From positions 48,697 to 112,696 of the forward strand of contig JAFROT010000034.1 of the NCBI GenBank assembly GCA_017429525.1: a DNA stretch of 64,000 nt, given 5' to 3'. A program made the translations under genes and the position numbers. Source of the stretch: Bacteroidaceae bacterium (GTDB lineage: Bacteria > Bacteroidota > Bacteroidia > Bacteroidales > Bacteroidaceae). The notes beneath the pieces are model-generated. The model had not been told where the DNA came from, ran no database searches, and was given only the letters and a program-made list of their open reading frames with translations. Shown here piece after piece: positions 44,294 to 52,350 of this stretch (within the stretch, counting starts at the first letter, position 1; every line of letters begins with the position of its first letter).

Positions 44294-46933
44294 ATGCAAC
44301 GACTCCTATATATATTATATATGATGCTGGCCGTCCATGTGTCGGCTCAGGTAAAGGTAACTGGGCGAGTGATAGACCTGCAGAACAAGCCCGTGAGTGA
44401 CGTTATTGTGAAACTGGTGAGCGGCAGCAAGACGCTGGCGTTCACCAGCAGTAACGCGCAGGGCGAGTATAGTCTGGAGTTGAAAAGTGCGCCAACGGGA
44501 GAAAGGCTACGGGTAGGCGAGCAAAGCTCGGGAATGGTGACGCTGCAGTTCAACCACGTCGGCTATGAGAAGGAGCCGGAACAAGTGACGCTGAAAGATA
44601 AGGTCACGAAGATAGACATGATTCTCACTCCGAAGAGCATCAGTCTGAAGGAGGTGACGGTGAGGGCAGATCCGCTGCGGCAACGTGGCGACACGCTGAG
44701 CCACAACCTCGCGTCGTTCCTCGGCAAGGGCGACGTGACCCTGGAGGACGGGCTGAAGCGGTTGCCAGGCGTGGATGTGGCGAAAAGCGGTGCCATCAGC
44801 TATATGGGTAAGCCCATCTCACAGTTCAACATCGAGGGGCTGGACCTGCTGGGCGGCAAGTATAACCTGGCCACGCGGAACATCCCGGCGGACTACGTGA
44901 CGAACGTAGAGATTGTGCGCAACCACCACAGCCGACGGGTGGAGAAGGACGTGCCGAGCAACGAGGTATCGATGAACATCAAACTGGCCAAGAAGGCGAA
45001 GTTCAAACCATTCGGACAGGAAGAGGCGGGCGTTGGATACATGGAGGACGGGAACGATAGGTTGCAAGCCCTGCTCGGCGTGACGGGCATGATGTTCACC
45101 GACAAGTTCCAGACCATCTGCTCGCTGAAGGGCGGCAACTACAAAGATTTCGCACGGGCCGACATGAGAGATCACTTCGGCGGCTCGGACGTGACGACGC
45201 CAGCCACCAGTCTGTTCGGCGGCTTCGACGGCGGTGCACCTCCACAGGGCGAATACCTCTATCAGCGCAACGGCATGGCGACGCTCAACGGAATCCATAA
45301 GCTCGACTCGGCCACGACGGTGAAGGTGAATGCCGACTACAGCTACCACCGCGCCACGCACGACATCAGCCAGAGCAGCACGTATCTGACTGGCACAGGC
45401 GACTACGTAACCGTGAGCGAACAGACCTCACCGCTCACGAAGGTGCATCTGCCCAAGCTGACGATGAACTACCTGAAGAACGCCGACCGCGTGTATCTCA
45501 GCGAAACGTTCGTTGTAAAGGGGAAGTTTGAGCAGAACGAAGGTGATGTGATGGCTAATCAGCAGTGGGTGGAGCAGCGGAGGAAGACATCTTCGTTTGA
45601 GGTGGGCAACGACCTGTTCTGGATGGGCAGGACGGAGAAGGGCGCACGGCGACACGTCAATGCGTCGGTGGCGTTCAGGCGGACACCGATGCTTAGGCTG
45701 TCATTCATGAACGACGGACAGGGCTACGGCCAGACGGCGCAGTCATCGACGCTCTCAATGAACGTCGGCTCGTCGTTCCAGATTCCCATCGGCAAAACAT
45801 TCCGGCTGAATCTGCCCGTCAGTATTTCAGCAATGCATGACGACCTGGAAACTATCTACTCCCCTCCCTCCACGGGAGGGGGCGGGGGTGGGTCTGTCAA
45901 CGACATTCGCGGCTGGTCGTTCACTCCCAGCCTGAATCCCGGCTTCGAGATACATTCGCGCAACCGCCGCTTCTACCTCAGTGCTGGACTGGGTGCTGCA
46001 CTGAAGGGACTTTATTATAACAAACTCAACTATACCAAGCCCGTGCTCAATCCTTCGATGAGCATCAACTATACCTTCTCGGCCAACAGCAAATTGCAGT
46101 TCTCAACGGGCTACACGACCTCGATAGGCGATATGATGACGCTGCTGACCGAACCGATGCAGGTGGACTACCGCACGGTGCGCACTTCGTCGGGCATCAT
46201 CGGCGAGTCGAACACCTGGAGCACGTCTGGCGAGTGGAAGTGGCAGCTGCCCATGCAGTACTTCACGCTGAGCCTGGTCGCCAGCCACAGCGAGGGCAAG
46301 CGCAATACGCTTTATTCGCAGAGCATCAGCGGCATAGACATCAGCAGCAGTGCCCTGCAACGCGACACCCGCAGCCGCTCCAGCAACTTCTCTGTCAGCA
46401 GCACGAAGAACATCCCGTCGCTCTTCGCCAAACTTGGGGTTGACGCGACCTACGGCTTCGGCGACAGCGAGCAGGCCATCACCTCCTCGGAAGGGGCAAC
46501 GGACATCATCAAGGTGCGCTCCAGCAACTACAACCTCCACGGCAATGCCTCCATTACACCTGTCCAGTGGCTCGAACTGCGCTACGACATTCGCTACGGC
46601 TGGTCACGCTCCCGCTACGCCGAGGAGAGTAACACCATGACCTCCCTCACCCACAGCGGCGCCCTGCACATCTTCCCCATCGCCACCCTCGACCTCGCCG
46701 TCAGCTACGACCATGTGCGCCGCCAGCTCATCGCCGACCAGTACAAGCGCATGTCACTTTTCAACGCCTCGGCCCAGTACAAATGGAAGCGCCTCGTACT
46801 CCGCTTGGAACTCGACAATCTTCTGAACCAGCGCCACTATGCCTATACTGTCTTCGACGGCATCAACACCTACAACTACGACTACGGCCTGTGTGGTCGC
46901 ACCGCCATGCTCCGTGCCACTTTCAAGCTATGA
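44294..46933 (+). CDS. Outer-membrane beta-barrel receptor, CarboxypepD_reg N-terminus (GLPGLI-linked)
   Basis: This 879-aa protein has a signal peptide (LLYILYMMLAVHVSAQ). Residues ~20-110 form a carboxypeptidase-regulatory-like domain (KVTGRVIDLQNKPVSDVIVK). Next is a plug-like domain (LEDGLKRLPGVDVAKSG, FNIEGLDLLGGKYNLATRNI, VEIVRNHHSRRVEKDVPS) and then a long barrel ending YDYGLCGRTAMLRATFKL. It belongs with the outer-membrane beta-barrel family related to TonB-dependent receptors. The substrate is unknown. One palindromic element (45859-45895) encodes a TGGGGGGS stretch around residue 530. A conserved 3' element with a hairpin follows. Confidence 0.88.
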   Translation: MQRLLYILYMMLAVHVSAQVKVTGRVIDLQNKPVSDVIVKLVSGSKTLAFTSSNAQGEYSLELKSAPTGERLRVGEQSSGMVTLQFNHVGYEKEPEQVTLKDKVTKIDMILTPKSISLKEVTVRADPLRQRGDTLSHNLASFLGKGDVTLEDGLKRLPGVDVAKSGAISYMGKPISQFNIEGLDLLGGKYNLATRNIPADYVTNVEIVRNHHSRRVEKDVPSNEVSMNIKLAKKAKFKPFGQEEAGVGYMEDGNDRLQALLGVTGMMFTDKFQTICSLKGGNYKDFARADMRDHFGGSDVTTPATSLFGGFDGGAPPQGEYLYQRNGMATLNGIHKLDSATTVKVNADYSYHRATHDISQSSTYLTGTGDYVTVSEQTSPLTKVHLPKLTMNYLKNADRVYLSETFVVKGKFEQNEGDVMANQQWVEQRRKTSSFEVGNDLFWMGRTEKGARRHVNASVAFRRTPMLRLSFMNDGQGYGQTAQSSTLSMNVGSSFQIPIGKTFRLNLPVSISAMHDDLETIYSPPSTGGGGGGSVNDIRGWSFTPSLNPGFEIHSRNRRFYLSAGLGAALKGLYYNKLNYTKPVLNPSMSINYTFSANSKLQFSTGYTTSIGDMMTLLTEPMQVDYRTVRTSSGIIGESNTWSTSGEWKWQLPMQYFTLSLVASHSEGKRNTLYSQSISGIDISSSALQRDTRSRSSNFSVSSTKNIPSLFAKLGVDATYGFGDSEQAITSSEGATDIIKVRSSNYNLHGNASITPVQWLELRYDIRYGWSRSRYAEESNTMTSLTHSGALHIFPIATLDLAVSYDHVRRQLIADQYKRMSLFNASAQYKWKRLVLRLELDNLLNQRHYAYTVFDGINTYNYDYGLCGRTAMLRATFKL
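45859..45895. repeat. Solo X-type palindromic element, in frame
   Basis: This 37-bp GC-rich palindrome is the same sequence that forms the right end of the 141-bp composites (ends GTCTG-side GGGGGTGGGTCT), with one extra base. It encodes PPSTGGGGGGS. Confidence 0.85.
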
Positions 46934-46945
46934 CACCTCTTGAAA

Positions 46946-47031
46946 ATTACTTGATTTCAATAAAGCAGTTAAAGTCCTATAGGAACATCGGCCTCGCTGC
47001 GTCGGGAGACGTGACGGGGCTATTTTTATGA
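46946..47031 (+). repeat. Conserved 3' element after receptor gene, copy 1
   Basis: The shared sequence ACTTGATTTCAATAAAGCAG is followed by GTCCTATAGG and an imperfect GC hairpin ending in TATTTTT. This copy lacks the TAGTAAACGAG part found in the other two (51595, 57318). It probably acts as terminator or mRNA 3' end. Confidence 0.75.
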
Positions 47032-47103
47032 TATTTTTGAATATTTTGCGTGACATTTTCTTGAAAAAGGGTAATATATAGGTAGAAAGCACGTTCTAAA
47101 GAT

Positions 47104-47691
47104 ATGCAACAGGACATCAGAATCAGCGATGAGCAGCTCGTCGAGCGCATCCGGGAAGGGCGGACAACGGACTTCGCGCTTCTGGTGCATCGCCACGCTC
47201 CCAGTCTGCTTCACTTCGTTGGCCGTATGCTGCCGGTGCAGGAGGAGGCCGAAGAGGTGGTGCAGGATGCTTTGTTGTCGGCTTATCAGCGCTTGGGCGA
47301 CTTCGATGCCAGCCGTGCTCCGTTCACCGTTTGGCTGAGGCGCATCGCCTTCAACACCACGACGCATCGCTTGCGTGTACGTCGACCGCAATTCGTGCCG
47401 ATGGAGGAGCATCACGTCGAGGCAGATCCTACGGAGAGCAACGAACTCGACCGTCTGCTCGCTGATGGGAAGCCTGACCGTACAGAACTGTTGGACAAGG
47501 CGCTGGAACTGTTGTCTGCTGAGGAACGCATGCTCATTCATCTTTTCTACACCGACGAGCGGCCACTGCGTGAGATCTCGTTTATCCTCGATTGTTCGGT
47601 AACGGCGCTCACCAGTCGTCTGCATCGCATCCGCAAGAAACTCTATGTAACCATAAACCGATTGAGCAATGAATACCAACGACGTCCCTAA
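47104..47691 (+). CDS. ECF sigma-70 family sigma factor
   Basis: This 195-aa ECF sigma factor has region 2 at residues ~20-90 (FALLVHRHAPSLLHFVGRML, EEAEEVVQDALLSAYQRLGD, VWLRRIAFNTTTHRLR) and region 4 at ~135-190 (LLSAEERMLIHLFYTDERPL, REISFILDCSVTALTSRLHR). A membrane anti-sigma-like gene overlaps its end by 23 nt and a receptor gene follows, so it likely controls that outer-membrane operon in the manner of FecI-type systems. Confidence 0.93.
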   Translation: MQQDIRISDEQLVERIREGRTTDFALLVHRHAPSLLHFVGRMLPVQEEAEEVVQDALLSAYQRLGDFDASRAPFTVWLRRIAFNTTTHRLRVRRPQFVPMEEHHVEADPTESNELDRLLADGKPDRTELLDKALELLSAEERMLIHLFYTDERPLREISFILDCSVTALTSRLHRIRKKLYVTINRLSNEYQRRP

Positions 47692-48214
47692 AGCACATCC
47701 TTCTCTGCTCGATGCCCTGCGCCGACAGGATGAGAAAGCCCAGCAGATGAAACTCTCCGAGGGATTCGAAGAGCGAGTAATGAGCTCGCTTCCGAAGAAC
47801 CGGTCACCCCGTCTAAGATTAAACCGCATCGCCGCCATCTTCCTTGCCGCCGCCTTCCTTGGCGGCCTCGTATGGGCCATAAGCCCCCTCATACGTCAAA
47901 AGGAAAAGGCACCCCGATCAGCAGAGGTATCCACTCTCCCCTTTGAGGGGGAGCGGGGAGGAGGGCTTCTTTCCTTCTCCAACCTGCCCCTCGACAGCAT
48001 CCTCGCCGTCGTCTCTGCCCACTACGACCGTGCCGTCTGCTTCCGCGATACCGCATTACAGGCCCTGCGCCTGAGCACGACGTGGAACAGCGAGGATTCG
48101 TTGTCCGTATTCCTCGAGACCTTGAATGAGTTCGACGGCCTGCGCCTCACGGACGAGCGCGACACCATCTTTGTGACAGACCCCCTCCCCGCTCCCCCTA
48201 AAGGGGAAGAGTAG
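47669..48214 (+). CDS. Membrane anti-sigma-like protein with STN/DUF4974-like domain
   Basis: This 181-aa protein has a cytoplasmic N-terminus (residues 1-52), one membrane helix (53-72, IAAIFLAAAFLGGLVWAI) and a periplasmic part. The periplasmic domain (FSNLPLDSILAVVSAHYDRA, DSLSVFLETLNEFDGLRL) resembles the STN/DUF4974 domain at the end of Bacteroidetes FecR-like anti-sigma factors. The usual FecR beta domain is absent. A Y-type palindromic element sits just after the membrane helix and a second one supplies the last residues (PLPAPPKGEE) before the stop. It is presumed to restrain the preceding sigma factor. Confidence 0.78.
   Translation: MNTNDVPKAHPSLLDALRRQDEKAQQMKLSEGFEERVMSSLPKNRSPRLRLNRIAAIFLAAAFLGGLVWAISPLIRQKEKAPRSAEVSTLPFEGERGGGLLSFSNLPLDSILAVVSAHYDRAVCFRDTALQALRLSTTWNSEDSLSVFLETLNEFDGLRLTDERDTIFVTDPLPAPPKGEE
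47934..47972. repeat. Solo Y-type palindromic element, in frame
   Basis: CTCTCCCC, then GGGGGAGCGGGGAGGAGGGCTT: this matches the central palindrome of the 141-bp composites. It encodes LPFEGERGGGLL just after the membrane helix of the anti-sigma-like protein. Confidence 0.8.
48179..48211. repeat. Y-type palindromic element at the gene end
   Basis: This is the reverse-oriented Y unit (CCCCGCTCCCCCTAAAGGGG core). It forms the last codons of the anti-sigma-like gene; the TAG stop follows directly at 48212. Confidence 0.75.
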
Positions 48215-48238
48215 TCACCTTTCAAGAATTGTTAACTC

Positions 48239-51200
48239 ATGAAACGACTATACCTCATTATATATGTGTGCGCGGTGACCATATTTTCTTTATCCGCACA
48301 AGCAACAACTCTCCCCCAGGGGGAGCGGGAAGGGGGGCTGTCCCTTGCTACCGTACTTGCCGCCATCCGCGATGCGCAGACGGACTACACCATCCACTTC
48401 ATCCACAACGACCTGGAGCACCTGCGCGTCTCGGCACGCATCAAGGACAAGGATGCACGCAAGGCCGTGAAACAGGCGTGCAAGGGACTCCCCGTGAAGG
48501 TGAAGACGCGTGGCCAGAACATCTTCGTGCAATATAATTCCGAAAAAGACCTGACAGGCAAGACCATTAACCTCGCGGGAGCGGTGGAAGACGGTTTTCT
48601 GGAGCGTCCGCTACCTCATGCCAAGGTCTCTATACTCCGCACCGACAGCAGCGTCGTGGTGGATTCTGCACAAATCGTTGTGTTCTACAAGGGCGACATG
48701 ACCCCGTTCAGGGCACAGTTCAACGCTGATGTGAGTGCTGCCGAAAAGGAATACCTCGTCCGCAGTAGCATGGAGGGCTATGACGACGTTTGGCAGCGCG
48801 TTGCCATCCCCCATCCTCTGCCAGAGCAGGTGGAGGTGCCGACGCTGAAGATGCGCAAGTCATCGGCCAAAACCATGCGCGAACTGACCGTCACGGCCAC
48901 GAAAATCAAGATGTTCTGGCGCGGCGACACGCTCGTCTACGACGCCACCGCCTTCCGCCTGCCCGAAGGCTCTATGCTCGACGACCTCATCCGTCAGCTG
49001 GAAGGCGTGACGATGAACGCCGATGGCGAGATCTTCGTCAACGGGCGCAAGGTCGACGAGCTGCTCCTCGGCTCCCGCTCCTTCTTCGGCGGCAACAAGA
49101 AGGTGCTGCTGGAGAATCTGCCCTACTACACGGTCAAGAACCTGAAGGTCTACGAGAAACAGACCGACAAAAGCATGGCACTGGGCTACGACGTCGAGCC
49201 GCGCCGCTACGTGATGGATGTCAACCTGAAGGATGAATACAGCCAAGGGTATATCGGGAATGTGGAAGCGGCAGGAGGTACACAGGAGCGATGGCTTGCC
49301 CGCGGTTTCCTGCTCGGCTTCACCGATAAGCTACGGTTCACCCTCCTGGCCAACGCGAACAATGTCAACGAAGGGCGTCACATCGGGAAGGACGACCACT
49401 GGACCCCGGCACGGCAGCCGCGTTCGCTCTTGACCACCCGCAGCGTGGCTGGCGAAATCAACTATCAGACCAAAGGTGACGCACTGAAAGAGACCTTCCG
49501 CGCAGAATACACCTCCACGACCGACGAGCAGACGATGCAGCAGCAGCGCGACTACTTCATCAGTGACGCCGCCCTCACCTCTGCCACCTCCTCCTTCAAC
49601 CGCATGGGCAACCGCAAGCTGAACCTCAACAACACGTTCTCGCTATCCAAACCCTTCTTCCTCTACGCCCGGGCTGGTTACAACTATGCCCGCCGCGACG
49701 GCTCCTTCAACTCCGCCTTCGACCAGTGGAGCGACAGCCTCACCGTCTCGCAGCGCACCGTGGGCATCAGCGAGGGCCGCGCATGGGGAGCCAACTTTGA
49801 TGTGCAAGGAGCCTTCAACGTGGGCCAAAACAAGCAGCACCTGGACTACTACTTCAACTTCAGCCACAGCAACGACGAGAGCGAGAGCGCCACCCGCTAC
49901 GCCACACAGGCCGTGGTGCGCCCGACGGTTTTCCCGTCGAGCCAATCTGCCTCCACCACCCACAACTACTCCTCCCTCTTCAACCGCAACACCAGCTTCC
50001 TCAGCAATCTGGGCTACGGTTGGGAGTTAGCCAAGAACCTGAACCTTGGCATCTCTGACTTCTTCTACATCCGCAACCGCCACGACCGCGACTACCTTTA
50101 TCATCCCAGCTCCAGCAGACCCACCCCCGACAGACCCACCCCCGACCCCTCCCGTGAGGGAGGGGAGACCTCCGGCTTGCTGGGAGGACTCGAGCGTAGC
50201 GAGGCTCTCCCCCTCACGGGGGAGCGGGGAGAGGGTCTTGAGCCGGGAGAGGGTCTCCTCCCTTCTCAGATCGATGCCCTTGCAGCCTTCTTCGACCCCT
50301 CCAATTCCTACGACAGCCACGACCTCGACTGGTCCAACAACTTCGGCATCAATCTTTATAGCAACGCCTACTATATCCACCCGCTCGCTCACATGAAGAT
50401 CAGCTACCAGCGGCTTGCGCTGGAGCTGGGCACGCCGCTCAGCCACGAACGCCTGCACTACCAGCGCGGCTCGCTCGACACGCTGGCCCGCCAGACCGTC
50501 TTCCTCCCGAAGGCCACCTTCCGCTTCCGCAACGTCTGGAAGGGCGGACAGCGCAGCATCAATGGCAACATCCGCTTCGAGCAAGAACGCACCCTCCTGC
50601 TCGACCGCATCAACTTCCGCGACGACAGCAAGCCCCTTGTCGTCAAGCTGGGCAATCCCGACCTGAAGCCCAAAGCCATGACGTCCTTAGGATTCAGCTA
50701 TTACGACTCAACCGGACCGAAGAATGCATCCTACAACCTCGCCGGCAACTTCTTCTACCACCACCGCGACATCGCACAGTCCTTCACCTACGACCCCGTC
50801 ACCGGCGTCAGCATCTACCGCCCGATGAATGTCAGCGGAGCCTATCGCGCCCACGCCGAATTCGGCACCGACCGCACTATCGACGAGAAGCGCTACTGGA
50901 CCTGGCACGTCAATACCGGAGCAGATTTCGACCACTCCAAAGACCACGCCCTGCTGGAGAATGCCCTCGAGAGCAGCGTCAACACCGTGAACACCCTCAC
51001 CCTCAACGCCGGGGGCAACATCCGCTATAACCGCAAGACCCTCAACATCCGCGCCGTAGGCTATATCAATTGGCGAAAGAGCAGCAGACCCACCCCCGAC
51101 CCCTCCCGTCAGGGAGGGGAGAAGACCCTCTCCCCGCTCCCCCGTAAGGGGGAGAGCCTCGCTATCGCTCGAAAGCTGCGCGCCAGCCAACTCCCCTCCC

Positions 51201-51592
51201 TCACGGGAGGGGTCGGGGGTGGGTCTGCTGGGTCTTTGTCTGTACTCGACTTCCAATACGGCCTCGAAGCCAGCTATACTACACCCGCTCTCTGCGGCAC
51301 CAAGGTCGGAGGCCTCACCCTCTCTGCCGATGCCACTATGTTCAATCGCCGTGGCTATGGCACGGCCGACCTCAATCGCCACGATTTCGTCATGAACGCA
51401 TCCCTCAGTCAGCCTTTCCTGAAAGGCAAACTCATCCTTCGCCTTGAAGCCTTCGACCTACTGCACCAACTCTCACCCATCGACTATGACGTCAACGCGC
51501 AGGGGCGCACCATCACGTGGTACCGCTCGCTCCCGCACTACGTCATGCTCCATGCCGCCTGGCACTTCAATAAGAATCCCAAGAAGAAATAA
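48239..51592 (+). CDS. Large outer-membrane receptor with STN domain, interrupted by in-frame palindromic elements
   Basis: This 1117-aa protein has a signal peptide (YLIIYVCAVTIFSLSAQA), then a Y-type insert (LPQGEREGG). Next is an STN-like domain (TVLAAIRDAQTDYTIHFIHN, ARKAVKQACKGLPVKVK), a plug-like region (DLIRQLEGVTMNADGEIFVN, KVLLENLPYYTVKNLKVYEK) and a long barrel. STN domains in receptors contact FecR-type anti-sigma factors, so this probably signals through the two preceding genes. Elements at 50117-50264 and 51086-51226 add about 50 residues each of Pro/Gly-rich sequence, presumably in loops. A conserved 3' element follows. Confidence 0.86.
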   Translation: MKRLYLIIYVCAVTIFSLSAQATTLPQGEREGGLSLATVLAAIRDAQTDYTIHFIHNDLEHLRVSARIKDKDARKAVKQACKGLPVKVKTRGQNIFVQYNSEKDLTGKTINLAGAVEDGFLERPLPHAKVSILRTDSSVVVDSAQIVVFYKGDMTPFRAQFNADVSAAEKEYLVRSSMEGYDDVWQRVAIPHPLPEQVEVPTLKMRKSSAKTMRELTVTATKIKMFWRGDTLVYDATAFRLPEGSMLDDLIRQLEGVTMNADGEIFVNGRKVDELLLGSRSFFGGNKKVLLENLPYYTVKNLKVYEKQTDKSMALGYDVEPRRYVMDVNLKDEYSQGYIGNVEAAGGTQERWLARGFLLGFTDKLRFTLLANANNVNEGRHIGKDDHWTPARQPRSLLTTRSVAGEINYQTKGDALKETFRAEYTSTTDEQTMQQQRDYFISDAALTSATSSFNRMGNRKLNLNNTFSLSKPFFLYARAGYNYARRDGSFNSAFDQWSDSLTVSQRTVGISEGRAWGANFDVQGAFNVGQNKQHLDYYFNFSHSNDESESATRYATQAVVRPTVFPSSQSASTTHNYSSLFNRNTSFLSNLGYGWELAKNLNLGISDFFYIRNRHDRDYLYHPSSSRPTPDRPTPDPSREGGETSGLLGGLERSEALPLTGERGEGLEPGEGLLPSQIDALAAFFDPSNSYDSHDLDWSNNFGINLYSNAYYIHPLAHMKISYQRLALELGTPLSHERLHYQRGSLDTLARQTVFLPKATFRFRNVWKGGQRSINGNIRFEQERTLLLDRINFRDDSKPLVVKLGNPDLKPKAMTSLGFSYYDSTGPKNASYNLAGNFFYHHRDIAQSFTYDPVTGVSIYRPMNVSGAYRAHAEFGTDRTIDEKRYWTWHVNTGADFDHSKDHALLENALESSVNTVNTLTLNAGGNIRYNRKTLNIRAVGYINWRKSSRPTPDPSRQGGEKTLSPLPRKGESLAIARKLRASQLPSLTGGVGGGSAGSLSVLDFQYGLEASYTTPALCGTKVGGLTLSADATMFNRRGYGTADLNRHDFVMNASLSQPFLKGKLILRLEAFDLLHQLSPIDYDVNAQGRTITWYRSLPHYVMLHAAWHFNKNPKKK
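48309..48340. repeat. Solo Y-type palindromic element behind the signal peptide
   Basis: CTCTCCCCCAGGGGGAGCGG, then GAAGGGGGGCT: a shortened Y unit in frame, encoding LPQGEREGGL at the start of the mature protein. Confidence 0.75.
50117..50264. repeat. Composite X-Y palindromic element, decayed right end, in frame
   Basis: A 15-bp partial copy of the X end (AGACCCACCCCCGAC, 50117-50131) precedes a complete left X end from 50132. A Y unit follows in the same orientation as at 55808-55948. The right X end is replaced by diverged sequence. It encodes RPTPDRPTPDPSREGGE and EALPLTGERGEGL. Confidence 0.85.
51086..51226. repeat. Composite 141-bp palindromic element, in frame
   Basis: The left end (AGACCCACCCCCGACCCCTC, continuing to 51121) and right end (51191-51226) are inverted copies of about 36 bp. 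The interior is reversed relative to the equally long element at 55808-55948. It encodes RPTPDPSRQGGE to LPSLTGGVGGGS. Confidence 0.92.
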
Positions 51593-51594
51593 AG

Positions 51595-51680
51595 ATTACT
51601 TGATTTCAATAAAGCAGTTAGTAAACGAGAGTCCTATAGGCACAAAGAGCCCCGCCACGTCGTGATGACGCAGCGGGGCA
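51595..51680 (+). repeat. Conserved 3' element after receptor gene, copy 2
   Basis: ACTTGATTTCAATAAAGCAG, then TTAGTAAACGAGAGTCCTAT, then a hairpin with arms GCCCCGC and GCGGGGC. The first ~50 bp are nearly identical to 57318-57364. It likely ends the receptor transcript. Confidence 0.85.
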
Positions 51681-51789
51681 AATATTCATGTATTGTTAAC
51701 AAAGGTTAAAGTTAGTCCATCTCGCGTGATATTTGTCTTCCACAACGTTATATAGTATAGCAGCCACACATAAGCAACGGCGCAGACTA

Positions 51790-52350
51790 ATGGCAACAGA
51801 CGAACAACAACTCATACAGGACATCCTCGGCGGACGCACAGAAGCGTTCGGCACGTTGGTCAGGCGCTACGGTGCTCCGTTGACAAGCTTCGTTGCCTGC
51901 TTCGTGGCCCAACACGACGACGTGGATGAAGTGGTGCAGCAAAGCTTCGTGGCTGCCTTTGAGCATCTCTCTCAGTACGATGCCTGCCGCGCCAGCTTCA
52001 GCACTTGGCTTTGGCGCATTGCACGCCACACCGCCATCAAGCACCTGACGCGTCGACGACCGCTATTCATCGAGGAACAGCAAGGAGCCGTGCAAAGTCT
52101 GACGGACAGCGAGGCCGACGACCTCCTGCGTGAAGCCACGGATGCCCGCATCGCCATACTCCAGCGCGCTACCGACCTGTTGCCACCCGATGACCAACTG
52201 CTGTTGCACCTCTATTATGCAGAGCAACACCAGCTAACAGACATCGCCTACATCTTCGACACAAACGCCAACGCCCTCTCCTCGCGCCTCTACCGCATAC
52301 GCCAACACATCGCCCAACTCATAAAACGTTTTGAACATGAAGCAGAATGA
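51790..52350 (+). CDS. ECF sigma-70 family sigma factor
   Basis: This 186-aa ECF sigma factor has region 2 (FGTLVRRYGAPLTSFVACFV, DDVDEVVQQSFVAAFEHLSQ, STWLWRIARHTAIKHL) and region 4 (DLLPPDDQLLLHLYYAEQHQ, LTDIAYIFDTNANALSSRLY). I chose the ATG at 51790 over a TTG 19 codons upstream. Its end overlaps the next gene by 14 nt. It heads the third receptor operon, parallel in layout to 47104-51592. Confidence 0.92.
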   Translation: MATDEQQLIQDILGGRTEAFGTLVRRYGAPLTSFVACFVAQHDDVDEVVQQSFVAAFEHLSQYDACRASFSTWLWRIARHTAIKHLTRRRPLFIEEQQGAVQSLTDSEADDLLREATDARIAILQRATDLLPPDDQLLLHLYYAEQHQLTDIAYIFDTNANALSSRLYRIRQHIAQLIKRFEHEAE

